Part shown: piece by piece, positions 36,415-45,764 of the stretch | Layout of the letters: every line of letters starts with the position of its first letter | Numbering within the stretch: the first letter of the stretch is position 1 | Assembly: GCA_030027265.1 (NCBI GenBank) | Contig: JASENG010000016.1 | Coordinates: 21,910-85,909, forward strand | Direction of reading: 5' to 3' | DNA: 64,000 nt | From: Lysinibacillus fusiformis | Lineage (GTDB): Bacteria; Bacillota; Bacilli; Bacillales_A; Planococcaceae | The notes under the pieces: model-generated | Told to the model about the DNA's origin: nothing | Seen by the model: only the letters and a program-made list of their open reading frames with translations | The model's database searches: none | Translations under genes and position numbers: made by a program

Positions 36415-37446
36415 TTGTTAATTAAACCTAAAAAACTGCAGCCAGGAGACTGTGTTGCGACAGTAAGTCCATCTTGGGGAGGGGCAGGAGATCCAGCTCT
36501 TAGATGGCGATATGAACAAGGTGTCAAACGGTTAGAAGAGATTTTCGGGTTGAAGGTTATACCGATGCCCAATAGCTTGAAGGGTGGAGATTATCTTTAT
36601 AATAGTCCACAAGCTCGTGCAGAGGATTTGATGACGGCATTTAGAGACGAAAATATTAAAGGAATCATTGCAAATATTGGCGGCGAAGATAGTATCCGAT
36701 TACTTCCATATATTGATTTTGATGTGATACATAAAAATCCAAAAATTTTCATGGGGTACTCCGATGTAACCATTTCACATTTATTTTGCCATAAAGCCGG
36801 CATCTCTTCCTTTTATGGGCCAGCCATCCTCACTGATTTTGCCGAGAATGTGGAGATGGATCCATATACAATTGAAGCAGTAAATCGAACTCTCTTTTCG
36901 AATAAGATGATTGGAGAAATCCAACCAGCTAAGGAATGGACCAGTGAACGTTTAGAATGGATTGAAACGAACAAGCATAAGCAACGCACTATGAACCAAA
37001 ACACTGGCTATGAACTGCTTCAAGGCTCAGGTGTGGTTAGAGGTCGTTTGCTTGGCGGGTGTATGGAAGTTCTAGAATTTGCAAAAGGTACTGAGCTTTG
37101 GCCAGAGAGCAAATACTGGGAGAACAGCATTCTATTCTTTGAAACATCCGAAGAAAAACCAGAACCCAACTTTTTTAGGTATTGGTTGCGAAATTATGCT
37201 GTACAAGGCATTCTGCAAAAAACAAATGGAATTATATTGGGCAAACCAAAGGATGAGACGTATTACGAAGAGTATAAAAGAGAAATTCGAAAAGTGATGA
37301 AAGAATTTAATTTGGAAGATTTGCCTATACTTTATAACTTGAATTTTGGCCATACAGAACCGAAGTTTATCCTGCCTTATGGCGCTATGGCAGAAATTGA
37401 TAGCGTAAATGAGACTTTCTCCATTTTAGAAAATGGAGTCGAATAG
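36415..37446 (+). CDS. S66-family serine peptidase (MccF-like), copy 2
   Basis: 343 residues, a divergent paralogue of the preceding gene. Triad regions: Ser in FMGYSDVTI, Glu in ILFFETSEE and His in NFGHTEPKF. Inserts such as EWTSERLEWIETN are characteristic of MccF-type S66 enzymes that detoxify aminoacyl-nucleotide antibiotics, though LD-carboxypeptidase activity on muropeptides is possible. TTG 36415 is the start, 5 bp after GGGGGGAA. It lies 55 bp after copy 1, so they may be co-transcribed. Confidence 0.88.
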   Translation: MLIKPKKLQPGDCVATVSPSWGGAGDPALRWRYEQGVKRLEEIFGLKVIPMPNSLKGGDYLYNSPQARAEDLMTAFRDENIKGIIANIGGEDSIRLLPYIDFDVIHKNPKIFMGYSDVTISHLFCHKAGISSFYGPAILTDFAENVEMDPYTIEAVNRTLFSNKMIGEIQPAKEWTSERLEWIETNKHKQRTMNQNTGYELLQGSGVVRGRLLGGCMEVLEFAKGTELWPESKYWENSILFFETSEEKPEPNFFRYWLRNYAVQGILQKTNGIILGKPKDETYYEEYKREIRKVMKEFNLEDLPILYNLNFGHTEPKFILPYGAMAEIDSVNETFSILENGVE

Positions 37447-37572
37447 TTGAAAATGATCAAGGATTTATCGATGTTAGTATATTTTTCTATCCAGCTTTTT
37501 GAAAAGTGAAATTTTGTTCTTTAAGATTCAGTTTGTTAATTTTAATATTTTCAATTAGAGGTGAATGTTTAA

Positions 37573-38343
37573 TTGGTAGTGTTAGATCAAGATTCTCAGT
37601 ATGTAAAATCTGTTTATTTAAAAAGAGATCTTATCCCATCTTTTCACCACTTTCCATTTAATCTCCCAGTGCTGCAGAATTTCCATGAAGTAATGTTTCA
37701 CCCGAACGTAACTTATTTTATTGGTGAAAATGGGATGGGGAAGTCAACTTTACTCGAGGGGATTGCCATTGCTTTTGGATTTAATCCAGAAGGAGGCACG
37801 TTAAACTTTAATTTCTCTAGTTTCGACTCTCATTCAGATTTAGACGAATACCTTCGTTTAGTAAAAGGCGTAAATAGAGCGAAGGATCATTTTTTCTTTA
37901 GGGCTGAAACTTTTTATAATGTAGCCACTAATATAGAGAATTTAGATAAGGAACCAGGACCTGGACCTAGAATTATTGATTCTTTTGGTGGGAAATCACT
38001 TCATGAACAATCCCACGGGGAATCTTTTTTCGCCGCATTTATCGAACGCTTTCAAGGAAATGGCTTATATATCTTGGATGAGCCGGAAGCTGCCTTGTCA
38101 CCATTAAGGCAAATGTCGATGCTGGCAAGAATCAATGAGCTTGTAAATCAAGGCTCTCAATTTATCATTTCTACCCATTCACCGATTCTTATGGCCTATC
38201 CAAATGCTAAAATCATCCAGCTTACTGAGAATGGAATAAGCGAATCGACATTGGAAGAAACACAGCATTATTCCATTATGAAGCAATTTTTTGATAATAA
38301 AGATCGTATGCTGCATCATCTTTTTCAAGAAATAAAAGAGTAA
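37573..38343 (+). CDS. Stand-alone AAA/ABC-type ATPase (COG3910-like)
   Basis: 256 residues. Walker A GENGMGKSTLL near 53, a shortened ABC-like signature SHGES near 148, Walker B LYILDEPEAALS near 168 and the switch ISTHSPILM near 198. The compact single-domain form resembles predicted ATPases of the COG3910 type (related to RecF/SMC-like heads, no coiled coil). No membrane partner lies beside it, so it is not an evident transporter. TTG 37573 with AGAGGTG upstream is the start. Its role is unknown. Confidence 0.82.
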   Translation: MVVLDQDSQYVKSVYLKRDLIPSFHHFPFNLPVLQNFHEVMFHPNVTYFIGENGMGKSTLLEGIAIAFGFNPEGGTLNFNFSSFDSHSDLDEYLRLVKGVNRAKDHFFFRAETFYNVATNIENLDKEPGPGPRIIDSFGGKSLHEQSHGESFFAAFIERFQGNGLYILDEPEAALSPLRQMSMLARINELVNQGSQFIISTHSPILMAYPNAKIIQLTENGISESTLEETQHYSIMKQFFDNKDRMLHHLFQEIKE

Positions 38344-38437
38344 TCAGGCAGTTAGATTGAAGTGTTTTTTTTGAGAGATGATGGATTTCATTTATAGAGA
38401 ATAAATTAAGATTATATGGAATCTTGGAGGCTGCATT

Positions 38438-38989
38438 ATGGAAACAGATGCATTTTTGCAAAAAATAAATATCTTGATACAAATGCATTCAGATGGACTT
38501 CTTGGTGGAGAAATAATGCCGGAAGATGTGCTGATGGATGTAGTTAAGGAGAAAGAACTAATTGATTTAATTGATGAGTTAACAATGGGAATGTCCTTAA
38601 ACTATCAAAGAAATTCTTATTCGTTGTGGGAATCCGTAGTAAAAGCGTATCAAGATCCTTATACGAAATGGATATTTGATCCGAGTCTTGTTGCAAACAA
38701 AAATATCGATGAACTACGTCAAGCGTTGCTGCTTCATCGTGTTGGGCTACAACCAAATCGTCATCCCGATATTTGGCAGCGTGTAGCAAAAGGAATTGTA
38801 AAATCATCTGAACAAGGAAACGTACAGGGGTTACTTGAATCTGTCCAATTCGACATTTCTCTATTAAAAGAGATCATGCAAGTATCAAGAAAGTCAGAAT
38901 TTCCGTACCTTTCAAAAAATGCAGAAGGTACGAAGATAGCAATTCAAACATCATTTAAAGCTCAAAAAAAGTTTTGTGTTGGATGTTAG
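38438..38989 (+). CDS. Hypothetical helical protein (183 aa), possibly shortened at the C-terminus
   Basis: A soluble, helical protein with TTGGAGG before the ATG. Residues 1-155 look well formed (NIDELRQALLLHRVGLQPNR, DIWQRVAKGIV). After FPYLS near 160 the sequence becomes low-complexity and basic (SFKAQKKFCVGC), which may mark a truncation or frameshift. No family is named with confidence. It lies about 95 bp after the ATPase gene in the same direction; a shared role is not evident. Confidence 0.65.
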   Translation: METDAFLQKINILIQMHSDGLLGGEIMPEDVLMDVVKEKELIDLIDELTMGMSLNYQRNSYSLWESVVKAYQDPYTKWIFDPSLVANKNIDELRQALLLHRVGLQPNRHPDIWQRVAKGIVKSSEQGNVQGLLESVQFDISLLKEIMQVSRKSEFPYLSKNAEGTKIAIQTSFKAQKKFCVGC

Positions 38990-39150
38990 GACTTGTATAT
39001 TTATCTTTTATCGGTCAAGAGTATCTAATCAGCTTTTGTTGGAATCAACGTACTCCGGAAATAGGGAAAGTCGAAACGATTACACCAATAAAATAGATTC
39101 AATGCAATCATAATTTCACACTCAGTTGCGTGCTTTTAGCCATTTGGATT

Positions 39151-39184
39151 AAAAAAACGAGATGCCCCTATATAGAGACATCTC
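39151..39184 (-). terminator. Terminator of the cadCA operon
   Basis: On the minus strand a GAGATG/CATCTC stem (39159-39164 with 39179-39184) is followed by a G and a run of T residues. Confidence 0.7.
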
Positions 39185-39192
39185 AAGTAAAC

Positions 39193-41769
39193 CTATTGGT
39201 TAAATTTTAGTAGTCTGATTGAATTTAGAATAACGATTAATGCAGCACCTGTATCGCTTAATACGGCCATCCAGAGTGTCAGGAAGCCTGGGAAGATTAG
39301 TGCTAGTGCAGCTGCTTTTATAATAATTGAGAACCAAATATTTTGTTTGATAATCTTTAAAGCTTTGCGACTTAGCTTCATTGTATGAGGCAGTTTATCA
39401 AGATTGTCAGCCATCAACACGATGTCCGCAGTTTCCATTGCTGTGTCTGTTCCGGCACCACCCATTGCAATTCCTAAATCTGCTGTTGCTAATGCAGGAG
39501 CATCATTTATGCCGTCTCCTACCATTGCCACCCTATGGCCTTCATGCTGTAATTTTTTAATTGCAGCTACTTTATCTTCCGGCAATAATTCTGCAAAATA
39601 ACGAGTCACATTCGTTTGTGAAGCAATTAGTTTTGCTGTCCCTTCATTATCACCGGTTAGCATAACCGTCTGTTTAACGCCACTTTGTTTTAACATGCTT
39701 AAAGCTGATGCGGTAGTTTCGCGGATTATATCTGAAACCGCAATTATTCCGATAATTTTTGTTTTTGAACCAATTATTACGACAGATTTCCCGTTGCTTT
39801 GAATTTCTTGAACAATTTCTTTCACATTTTTTAATGAAATATTTAGATCTTCGAATAGCTTTATATTTCCAGCATAATAGATTTCTTCATGAATTGTTGC
39901 TTGAACACCTTTACCTACAATATTTTTGAATGCATTTCCACTAAAGGAGCGTATTCCTTTTTCGTTTGCATACGCAACAATTGATTTGGCAATAGGGTGG
40001 GTTGAATAATCTTCTAGAGTTAAGGCTATTGATAATAACTCTTGTTCTGAGCCATTGATTGTTTTAATTTCAGAAACTTTAGGTTTGCCTTCAGTTAATG
40101 TCCCTGTTTTATCGAACGCAATCGCAGTGATATTTCCAGCCTTTTCTAAGAAAGTACCTCCTTTAATTAAGACACCGTTCTTTGCAGCATTGCCGATAGC
40201 TGACACAATGGCAACAGGAGTTGAAATAACTAAAGCACATGGACAAGCAATGACAAGCAGTTCCAATCCTTTGTAAAACCATTCCCCAAAAGCTCCTGAT
40301 CCAAATAGGGGAGGAAGCACCATTATGAACAATGCCAAGATAAACACAATGGGTGTATAGATAGTTGCAAATTTATCTACAAATGCTTCTGTTGGTGCTT
40401 TTTGTTCTTGTGCTTCTTCAACAAGGTTAATTATTTTCGATATCGTAGTATCTTCCACTAACTTTGTTACCATGATTTCAAGTGAACCGTGTTCATTGAT
40501 AGTCCCTGCATAGACGGAATCTCCAAGCGCTTTGTCAACTGGAATAGATTCCCCAGTGATCGGTGCCTGATTAATACTTGATTCTCCTAGAATGATTTCA
40601 CCATCTAGAGGGATTTTTTCACCTGGCTTAACAACCATAATATCTCCAATGCTGATTTCATCAACAGGTTTTTTAGTAATCTCTGTTCCAACTTTAATCC
40701 AAGCCTCCGGAGGGGCTAGGTCCATTAGATTACGAATCGAATTCCTTGTGCGTTCAATCGATTTATTCTGAAGGTAGTTGCCAATTGCAAATAACCAAAC
40801 AACCGTTGCACCTTCAAGCCATTCACCAATGAGAGCAGCACCAATAGCTGCAACCGACATCAGTACATTCATATCAAGAGAACGGCTTTTGATTGCATAG
40901 AATGCACTTTTTGCCGGTTTAAATCCACTAATCACTATAGCAATAGCGTAAAGAATTGTTGTAAGTATCGAAGAAATACCGCTTAATGATGCAATAAAGC
41001 CAAGGGCAATCAAAACTCCAGATAAAAGGACCGAATTCATCTCTTTTTTAGGTTTTTGTTGGGATTGAATAGCTTGTTTCTTTAATGGTAATGAAGCTTT
41101 ATAGCCGATCTTCGAGACTTCTGAAATAATATCATCCATACTGCCTGAATGGTCGATTTTCATTTTACCGGTAGAGAAATGGACGCTAACACTTTTAACA
41201 GATGGAAGGGTAGTTAAATGATTTTCAATGCTTTTTGCACAACTGCTGCAGTCCATTCCTTCGATATTGTATGTTTTCAAGTTTCTATTTACACTTAAAG
41301 GTTCGGCAGTGTATCCAAGCTTTTTTATTTCCGTTTCGATTGGTATGAACGCATTGGCGTTATTGGCAGCAACCTGCATTTTTGCAGTACTGAAATTCAC
41401 TTTAACTTCCACTATGTCTTTAAGTTTGCTTATTCCTTTTTCAATAGTTGCTGCACATGCTGAACAATCCATTCCATTTACACTAAAGGTCATATTTTCG
41501 ATCGAATCGTTAGTATCCAGTATCGATTTAATTGGAAGTTGTTTTTCACTGCTGCAGCAAATTTTATTTTCTGTTTCAGAATTCGTGCTATTCGTTGAAT
41601 TACTACTGCAGCAGCTTTGCTTTTCAACATCACTACTGGAGAGCGCGTTAATTTCAATATTCTTGTTACTGGAACAGCAACTTGATTCTACTATCTTAAT
41701 TGTAGAACTACAGCATTTATTTTCAGGCGCTTTAACTTCTTTTATTGAGCCATAATATTTTTCTGCCAA
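39193..41769 (-). CDS. cadA: Heavy-metal P1B-type ATPase (Cd/Zn/Pb exporter)
   Basis: 858 residues. An unusual N-terminus (1-75) carries four Cys-Cys-Ser-Ser motifs. Two HMA metal-binding domains follow, each with GMDCSxCA (~96 and ~168). The ATPase core has about eight helices, an actuator ITGES, the membrane metal site CPCALV (~507), phosphorylation DKTGTLT (~550), the HP locus (STHPIA) and GDGINDAPALA (~750). The CPC motif and CadC partner indicate export of Cd2+, Zn2+ or Pb2+ from the cytoplasm. It is encoded one base after cadC in one operon. The Cys-rich leader is longer than in classic CadA (about 730 residues). Confidence 0.94.
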   Translation of the reverse strand: MAEKYYGSIKEVKAPENKCCSSTIKIVESSCCSSNKNIEINALSSSDVEKQSCCSSNSTNSTNSETENKICCSSEKQLPIKSILDTNDSIENMTFSVNGMDCSACAATIEKGISKLKDIVEVKVNFSTAKMQVAANNANAFIPIETEIKKLGYTAEPLSVNRNLKTYNIEGMDCSSCAKSIENHLTTLPSVKSVSVHFSTGKMKIDHSGSMDDIISEVSKIGYKASLPLKKQAIQSQQKPKKEMNSVLLSGVLIALGFIASLSGISSILTTILYAIAIVISGFKPAKSAFYAIKSRSLDMNVLMSVAAIGAALIGEWLEGATVVWLFAIGNYLQNKSIERTRNSIRNLMDLAPPEAWIKVGTEITKKPVDEISIGDIMVVKPGEKIPLDGEIILGESSINQAPITGESIPVDKALGDSVYAGTINEHGSLEIMVTKLVEDTTISKIINLVEEAQEQKAPTEAFVDKFATIYTPIVFILALFIMVLPPLFGSGAFGEWFYKGLELLVIACPCALVISTPVAIVSAIGNAAKNGVLIKGGTFLEKAGNITAIAFDKTGTLTEGKPKVSEIKTINGSEQELLSIALTLEDYSTHPIAKSIVAYANEKGIRSFSGNAFKNIVGKGVQATIHEEIYYAGNIKLFEDLNISLKNVKEIVQEIQSNGKSVVIIGSKTKIIGIIAVSDIIRETTASALSMLKQSGVKQTVMLTGDNEGTAKLIASQTNVTRYFAELLPEDKVAAIKKLQHEGHRVAMVGDGINDAPALATADLGIAMGGAGTDTAMETADIVLMADNLDKLPHTMKLSRKALKIIKQNIWFSIIIKAAALALIFPGFLTLWMAVLSDTGAALIVILNSIRLLKFNQ

Positions 41770-41770
41770 C

Positions 41771-42109
41771 TTATTCTCCCACCCACTCTATATGACGATC
41801 ACAACAAGCAACGTCATTTTCTACATCTTCTAGTACAACATCGAACATGGATAATAAATCTCTTATGTGTTGATTTCGTAAGCTATAATACATGTATTTG
41901 CCTTCATTTCTGCCTACAATAATCCCGCAGCCTTTTAAACAGGCAAGATGTTGTGAGATGTTCGATTGATTTCCTTTTGTTTCTGCTATAATTTGTGAAA
42001 CTGTTTTTTCCTGGTCCTTGATGCATTCAAGAATTTGCATTCGTGTTTTATTAGAAAAGCCATGTATTAGTTTCATCTTCATTTCAAAATTAATTCCTTG
42101 CTTTTGCAT
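41771..42109 (-). CDS. cadC: ArsR/SmtB-family metal-sensing repressor
   Basis: 112 residues with an ArsR winged helix: recognition segment TKGNQSNISQHLACLKGCG, wing VGRNEGKYMYYSL and a C-terminal dimerisation helix. The tail carries VACCDRH, a possible metal-binding group; a single Cys lies in the recognition region (ILECIKDQE nearby and HLACLKGCG). It should repress the cadCA operon and release DNA on binding Cd/Zn/Pb. Two dyad operators lie just upstream. The cadA start follows immediately, so it is the regulator of that exporter. Confidence 0.92.
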   Translation of the reverse strand: MQKQGINFEMKMKLIHGFSNKTRMQILECIKDQEKTVSQIIAETKGNQSNISQHLACLKGCGIIVGRNEGKYMYYSLRNQHIRDLLSMFDVVLEDVENDVACCDRHIEWVGE

Positions 42110-42124
42110 TTATATTACTCCTTT

Positions 42125-42188
42125 CATATTAGCTCAAACTAATATGTTTTGTTATTATCATATTAGAATCTGCTAATATGTGTGTCAA
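42125..42188 (-). promoter_or_regulatory. cadCA promoter with two CadC operators
   Basis: Minus-strand TTGACA (42188-42183), a 17-bp spacer and TAATAT (42165-42160) form a near-consensus promoter. Two identical-arm dyads CATATTAG-N6-CTAATATG lie at 42159-42180 (inside the spacer and overlapping the -10) and 42125-42146 (downstream, near the start site), centred 34 bp apart. Repressor binding to either would block RNA polymerase. Confidence 0.85.
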
Positions 42189-42369
42189 CAATTAATTGAA
42201 ATAATTTAATTATGATGAAGATAGGGAAATGATTGTCTTGTCATTAAAAACATTGAACCACCTTTTGTGTAAGTAAGTTCAAAATAGCCATCTGATTAAA
42301 CTAATTAATTGCAGTTTACGCAATAAATAATTGAAAAATTTTGATAAAATAATTTTGGAGGTGGAAGTT

Positions 42370-43644
42370 ATGGGAGTTATGGAAGAAAAAAACTGGGGGC
42401 GTCTGATTAAGTATCATCGGCAGCGGCAAGGGTTGAAACAAGATGATGTGTCCGTTGGAATATGTACAACCTCTTATTTAAGTCGTATTGAAAACGGAGT
42501 TGTTATTGCTGAATCTACCGTGTATGAAATGCTCTTTGCGCGGCTAGGAATTGATATGATTGAAGAAAAAGAACAATTGACAGCAAAACAAACTTTTCTT
42601 GAAAAAATTTATGAAAAATTATTATCGAATGAAGAACTTAAACTAGATGAAGTCGAAATGTTAGAGTCATTTGAAACCTTAGTTTTTCGGCAAGAACTCG
42701 ATTTGCTTGCTGGACTCATTTACGGTAGATACTTATTTTCTATCAATAGGTTTGAAGAAGCACGGGAGCTCTTAGCCAAAATTGATCCCTTTGTCATTTT
42801 GACCCAAGACAGAGTGACACAACTCTATATTGGGATAACCACTTACTCAAATATAACGTATTTGGAGTTCCATAAAATTATCCAAAGAGAAGAACAATAT
42901 AAAGTTGGAAATTATATGAAAACTGCCAGCAATTTTGAACACGCCAATTATTTGTATCACTTAGCTTTTGCGTATCATCGCACGTATTCGTTTCAGCAAG
43001 CACTATCTTATATTGAATTTGCAACCCAAGCCTTTACTCATCTTTATAAACCTTTATTCCAGTTAAAGCTATATTCGATGAAAGGTGTTATCCTGAATAA
43101 TTTACATAGATTCAAGGAAGCTTTAGCAGAATTTGAAGCAGCAGAAGAATTATTGAGTAATGTAGAAACGATTCAAAGTCCGCAGCAATGGAGTTCTCTC
43201 TATAATAACATTGCTTATTGCTATGAATGTCAGGGGCTTTTTAAGGAGGCCATTTCCTATTATGAAAAGGCGAATAAATATGAATTAGATTCCCATTCAA
43301 TTATTAATTGGATGCGTGCTTCTTATCAACGAGGTGAAATAGCGAAGCTGAGGCAGCTTTTTGAAATATACCCATTGAAAAATTTTAATGTTCTTCATCA
43401 TCAGTATCAATGGAAACTATTAGATTATGCGAGTGATGGAGAGAGGTCTCTTTTGTCGCTAAAGGAACTAGAAGAACAGAGTTTTCCATATTTCGAAGGT
43501 CAAGAATATTATTCTCTAATCTTGTACTATGCGCCTCTATGGGCAGCATTCTATGAGGAACTGCATGCCTATAAACAAGCGAGTGTTTGCTATAAACGGG
43601 CTTTAAAGGCGAGTGAAAAAGTACGGGAACGTATGGGGAAATAA
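42370..43644 (+). CDS. HTH-TPR transcriptional regulator (Rgg/PlcR, RRNPP-like)
   Basis: About 424 residues. An N-terminal XRE-type helix-turn-helix (~10-65: LIKYHRQRQGLKQDDVSVG, TSYLSRIENG) is followed by about nine helical repeats of TPR type (for example ANYLYHLAFAYHRTYSF, MKGVILNNLHRFKEALAEF, YNNIAYCYECQGLFKEA). This architecture is shared by the peptide-sensing RRNPP regulators of Firmicutes. It lies 12 bp before an MFS exporter, which it may control. ATG 42370 is chosen by TTGGAGGTGG just upstream; the frame opens at 42331. Peptide ligand, if any, is not identified. Confidence 0.85.
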   Translation: MGVMEEKNWGRLIKYHRQRQGLKQDDVSVGICTTSYLSRIENGVVIAESTVYEMLFARLGIDMIEEKEQLTAKQTFLEKIYEKLLSNEELKLDEVEMLESFETLVFRQELDLLAGLIYGRYLFSINRFEEARELLAKIDPFVILTQDRVTQLYIGITTYSNITYLEFHKIIQREEQYKVGNYMKTASNFEHANYLYHLAFAYHRTYSFQQALSYIEFATQAFTHLYKPLFQLKLYSMKGVILNNLHRFKEALAEFEAAEELLSNVETIQSPQQWSSLYNNIAYCYECQGLFKEAISYYEKANKYELDSHSIINWMRASYQRGEIAKLRQLFEIYPLKNFNVLHHQYQWKLLDYASDGERSLLSLKELEEQSFPYFEGQEYYSLILYYAPLWAAFYEELHAYKQASVCYKRALKASEKVRERMGK

Positions 43645-43656
43645 TGAGGGGAACGT

Positions 43657-44865
43657 ATGCACTTTGCGAAACAATATGGTTTATTATTAGGCGGATTAGG
43701 CTTTTCAAATTTGGGAAATTGGATTTACTTAGTCGCCCTAAATTTAGCTGTTTGGCATTTAACCCAATCACCAGCAGCAGTGGCAGGCATTTATCTCGTC
43801 GGTCCGATTGCACGAATAATCAGTAATTTTTTTGCAGGTTCTATTATAGATCGAAATGATAAAAAAAGATTAATGGTTATAAGTGATATTGCAAGAGGAA
43901 TTATTGTATGCTTCATGCCTTTTGCATCCTCAATCTGGCTTGTGTATAGTTTAATATTTTTGGCCAATATAGCAAACTCCCTTTTTGGTCCAAGTAGTAC
44001 TTATATCATTACTAAACTCGTAAAGGACGCGGATAAACAAAGATTTAATGCTTTAAATAGTACACTTAGTTCGGGAGCCTTTATGATCGGGCCGGCACTC
44101 TCCGGCACGATTATCGCATTAAGCAATACAAATGTTGCAATGTGGATCAATGGCTTTACATTCTTTGTTTGTGCCTCGGCGATCGCTTCATTGCCAAAAG
44201 TTGATAATGAAATTGCAGGAAAACGCGGTAGTTTGACATTCAATCTCATTTATCGTGATTTTTCACAAGTCTGGGCATATAGTCGAAGTCAGTCACAATT
44301 TTTGGTCTTTCTAATAATTTATACAATCGCTTTAATGATGGCTTTTGCACTGGATTCGCAGGAGATGACATTTCTGAAAGCTGTATTGCGGACAACAGAT
44401 GCAACATATGGTGGAATGGTAAGTGTTGCGGGAATAGGTGCTATTTTAGGTGGGGTTTGTGCTGCTGCTCTTGTCAATAAGATTTCGCTTCAAACCTATA
44501 TCGGAGCAGGATTTGCTTTAACGATGGCGAGTTATGCGTTATTTTATGCATCGAATGTTTTATGGCTGGCGATGATAAGCTTTATTGCGCTAGGATTTTT
44601 CATGGCTTTCAGTAATACTGGGTATGCCACAGTGTACCAAAAAACGATACCACCATCTTTAATGGGACGCTTTGGCAGCTCGCTCAATCTTTTTCAAAGT
44701 ATCGTTCAAATCATATTTACATTATCATTGGGTGCACTTGCGGAATGGTACTCACTGCAATTAGTAACCGTCATCTATTCTTCCCTTGCACTATTGCTAG
44801 CTTTATATTTATATTTTTATATTATTTATAAAGCCAAATCTCTAAATTTTAAACTGATGAAATAA
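43657..44865 (+). CDS. MFS efflux transporter
   Basis: 402 residues with about 12 membrane helices. The conserved loop 2-3 motif reads GSIIDRNDKKRLMVI, like the drug-export (macrolide-efflux-type) branch of the major facilitator superfamily. Other signatures are LVGPIARIISNFFAG and FGPSSTYIITKLV. It probably exports a toxic compound or signal with proton exchange. It begins 12 bp after the HTH-TPR regulator and is probably co-transcribed with it. Substrate unknown. Confidence 0.87.
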   Translation: MHFAKQYGLLLGGLGFSNLGNWIYLVALNLAVWHLTQSPAAVAGIYLVGPIARIISNFFAGSIIDRNDKKRLMVISDIARGIIVCFMPFASSIWLVYSLIFLANIANSLFGPSSTYIITKLVKDADKQRFNALNSTLSSGAFMIGPALSGTIIALSNTNVAMWINGFTFFVCASAIASLPKVDNEIAGKRGSLTFNLIYRDFSQVWAYSRSQSQFLVFLIIYTIALMMAFALDSQEMTFLKAVLRTTDATYGGMVSVAGIGAILGGVCAAALVNKISLQTYIGAGFALTMASYALFYASNVLWLAMISFIALGFFMAFSNTGYATVYQKTIPPSLMGRFGSSLNLFQSIVQIIFTLSLGALAEWYSLQLVTVIYSSLALLLALYLYFYIIYKAKSLNFKLMK

Positions 44866-44948
44866 TTACATTGTGAGAATTTATTTTAAAGGTTAAATAA
44901 TGGTGATATATATTTATCTAAACCGTGAGAGGTAGGGGGAGATGTTAT

Positions 44949-45620
44949 TTGAGTTATAAGGCAATGCTCTTTGATTTAGATGATACTTTGCTCGATAGGG
45001 ATAGAGCAGTTGAAGAAATATTTTATGTTATCTTAGAAAAATTTTATAAAGATGTTAAATATTTCCCAAAAAACGATATGCTGCAAAAATTTAAAGAGTA
45101 TGATAAAAGAGATTATGGATATGGCGATAAAACAAATGTATTGGAGGCATTATTTGATGAATATCCAACCAATGATAGATTGCCGCGCAAGGATATCCAA
45201 GATTTTTGGAATAGTTATTTTCCTAATTGTTTTTCTATAAACCAAGATCTTATAAATATCCTAAATACTATAAAACAGCAAGCTAAAGCAGCAATTATCA
45301 CAAACGGTACTATCCAGAGGCAAACCGCTAAAATCATTAATACTAATTTGAATAGTTATTTTGATATTGTCATTATTTCTGAAGAAGCAGGCTTTAGTAA
45401 GCCAGACAAACGCATATTTGATTTGGCCTTAAATAAACTTAATGTGCGGCCGGAAGAAGCGTTATTTGTGGGAGATGACCTGGAAAAAGATATTGGCGGC
45501 TGTCAAAATGCAGGTATCAAGGGTATATGGTTCAATCCTAATAGAATCAAGAATCAAACTGAAATTAAACCATATGATGAGATCAATTCTTTTGATAGAT
45601 TATTTAGTTATTTTGCATAA
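44949..45620 (+). CDS. HAD-family hydrolase (YjjG-like nucleotidase type)
   Basis: 223 residues with all four HAD motifs: I (LFDLDDTLLDRD), II (AIITNGT), III Lys (FSKPDKRIF) and IV (FVGDDLEKDIGG), plus a helical C1 cap. The nucleophile is the first Asp of DLDDT. The cap and the TNGTIQRQ pattern resemble noncanonical pyrimidine nucleotidase YjjG and related YsaA-type phosphatases. It is a cytoplasmic phosphatase; substrate not known. TTG 44949 is the start, 8 bp after AGGGGGA; the frame opens at 44925. Confidence 0.87.
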   Translation: MSYKAMLFDLDDTLLDRDRAVEEIFYVILEKFYKDVKYFPKNDMLQKFKEYDKRDYGYGDKTNVLEALFDEYPTNDRLPRKDIQDFWNSYFPNCFSINQDLINILNTIKQQAKAAIITNGTIQRQTAKIINTNLNSYFDIVIISEEAGFSKPDKRIFDLALNKLNVRPEEALFVGDDLEKDIGGCQNAGIKGIWFNPNRIKNQTEIKPYDEINSFDRLFSYFA

Positions 45621-45764
45621 AGCTCAATAACTTAATCGATACTTACACTTTGTCAAAAAAGGTGGTAACACTGTAATTGATATTGCACAGCTCCTACAAC
45701 TATACAATTTGTGAAATTATTTAACCTAATAATTAGAATTCTAAGTAAAGGAAAAGTGACAAAC

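Noticed and set aside
42229..42276. 15-codon frame as a possible signalling peptide for the HTH-TPR regulator
   Set aside because: Only a weak AGGGAA site, no signal-like processing pattern, and unsupported by any conservation that can be seen here; mentioned only as a lead.
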